From Croceicoccus sp. (GTDB lineage: Bacteria; Pseudomonadota; Alphaproteobacteria; Sphingomonadales; Sphingomonadaceae), in assembly GCA_029936705.1 (NCBI GenBank), contig JAPYSD010000264.1:1-5586 (forward strand): a stretch of 5,586 nt of DNA. Direction: 5' to 3'. Position numbers and translations under genes: made by a program. The notes beneath the pieces are model-generated. The model did no database searches. It had not been told where the DNA came from and worked only from the letters and a program-made list of their open reading frames with translations. Positions 5,113 through 5,586 of the stretch are shown piece after piece; within the stretch, counting starts at the first letter, position 1; each line of letters starts with the position of its first letter.

Positions 5113-5586
5113 CGTTTACCTGCGGTTCGGCCATTTCGTCGAGTTCGCCCATGATTGCGTTGTGCGCAACCGCGTCCTTGGTAGAGCGCTGCGGAATGTC
5201 GCCGTCGTCCAACATGGCATTGAGCGCGGAGCGGGCGCGGCCCACCCGGCTCTTGATCGTGCCGACGGCGCAGCCGCAGATCTCGGCCGCTTCTTCATAG
5301 CTGAAGCCGCCCGCACCGACGAGCAGCAGCGCCTCGCGCCGTTCGGGCGGGAGGGTCAGCAGCGCGCGGTGCATGTCCGACAGGTGCAGCGGTCCTTCCT
5401 GTCCTGCTGGGGCAGTCAGGATGCGTTCGGCCACGGTCTCGTCGTAATCGGCGCGGAACCGGTTGCGGCGCATGTCGGTCAGATAGGCGTTGCGCAGGAT
5501 CACGAAGGTCCATGCACGCATCGAGGTGCCGGGCTGGAACCGCTCCTGCGCGGCCCACGCCTTCATCAGCGCTTCCTGCACCAGAT
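5102..5586 (-). CDS. ecfG: EcfG-type ECF sigma factor (general stress response), 5' end cut by window edge
   Basis: EcfG-family sigma factors (also called SigT or RpoE2) direct RNA polymerase to general stress genes in Alphaproteobacteria and are released from the anti-sigma factor NepR by the response regulator PhyR. The visible 160 residues start inside region 2 (LVQEALMKAWAAQERF, then RAWTFVILRNAYLTDMRRNRFR), pass a linker, and contain a full region 4 with LPPERREALLLVGAGGF followed by SYEEAAEICGCAVGTIKSR, the -35-binding helix-turn-helix and a hallmark of this ECF group. About 40 residues follow region 4 (LDDGDIPQRSTKDAVAHNAIM to NGNN); they are polar and moderately acidic. The true start and the beginning of region 2 are outside the window, as would be any nepR or phyR neighbour. 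The GTG near the edge (5581) is an internal Val codon, not the start. Confidence 0.9.
   Translation of the reverse strand, partial: LVQEALMKAWAAQERFQPGTSMRAWTFVILRNAYLTDMRRNRFRADYDETVAERILTAPAGQEGPLHLSDMHRALLTLPPERREALLLVGAGGFSYEEAAEICGCAVGTIKSRVGRARSALNAMLDDGDIPQRSTKDAVAHNAIMGELDEMAEPQVNGNN

Noticed and set aside
1..5586. Mobile element, CRISPR array, tRNA/rRNA, toxin-antitoxin or defence system
   Set aside because: No terminal repeats, transposase or integrase motifs, spaced direct repeats, cloverleaf sequences or paired small toxin/antitoxin genes are visible. All substantial coding space is taken by recognised chromosomal families.

Overview
The window looks like an ordinary stretch of chromosome from an alphaproteobacterium, probably a sphingomonad relative. 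The base composition is GC-rich by eye. The right edge carries an EcfG-type general stress sigma factor, a family confined to Alphaproteobacteria. The GlmM and Fe-type SodB sequences and the small DUF1272 gene fit that group. The placement in Sphingomonadales is an inference from protein texture and gene order and was not tested by search.

Left part, minus strand: glmM (phosphoglucosamine mutase, peptidoglycan and LPS precursor supply), a 67-residue eight-cysteine DUF1272 protein, and the start of thiD (thiamine pyrimidine kinase, cut by the window edge). Their ends overlap by 1 and 4 bases, so they are almost certainly one translationally coupled operon. glmM appears to use a TTG start.

Centre, plus strand: a 133-base divergent intergenic region separates glmM from a dicarboxylate/amino-acid:cation symporter family (SDF) permease that has lost the usual NMDGT substrate/sodium motif. 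After a 108-base gap comes sodB, an iron-type superoxide dismutase with a strong ribosome binding site, a possible heat-shock-type (RpoH) promoter, and a very good intrinsic terminator.

Right part, minus strand: an AI-2E (TqsA/PerM-like) membrane protein converges on sodB. Upstream of it, in the same direction, is the 3' portion of ecfG. The end of ecfG and the 43-base gap contain a near-consensus EcfG promoter (GGAAC-N17-CGTG) placed to transcribe the membrane protein gene, which would make that gene a stress-regulon member next to its own regulator.

The sodB and ecfG neighbourhood suggests a stress-defence theme, while glmM-DUF1272-thiD is a housekeeping operon. I see no mobile element, CRISPR array, RNA gene, phage gene or defence cassette, and nothing that amounts to a new multi-gene system. 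The best leads are the uncharacterised DUF1272 gene, the divergent symporter, and the two candidate stress promoters.
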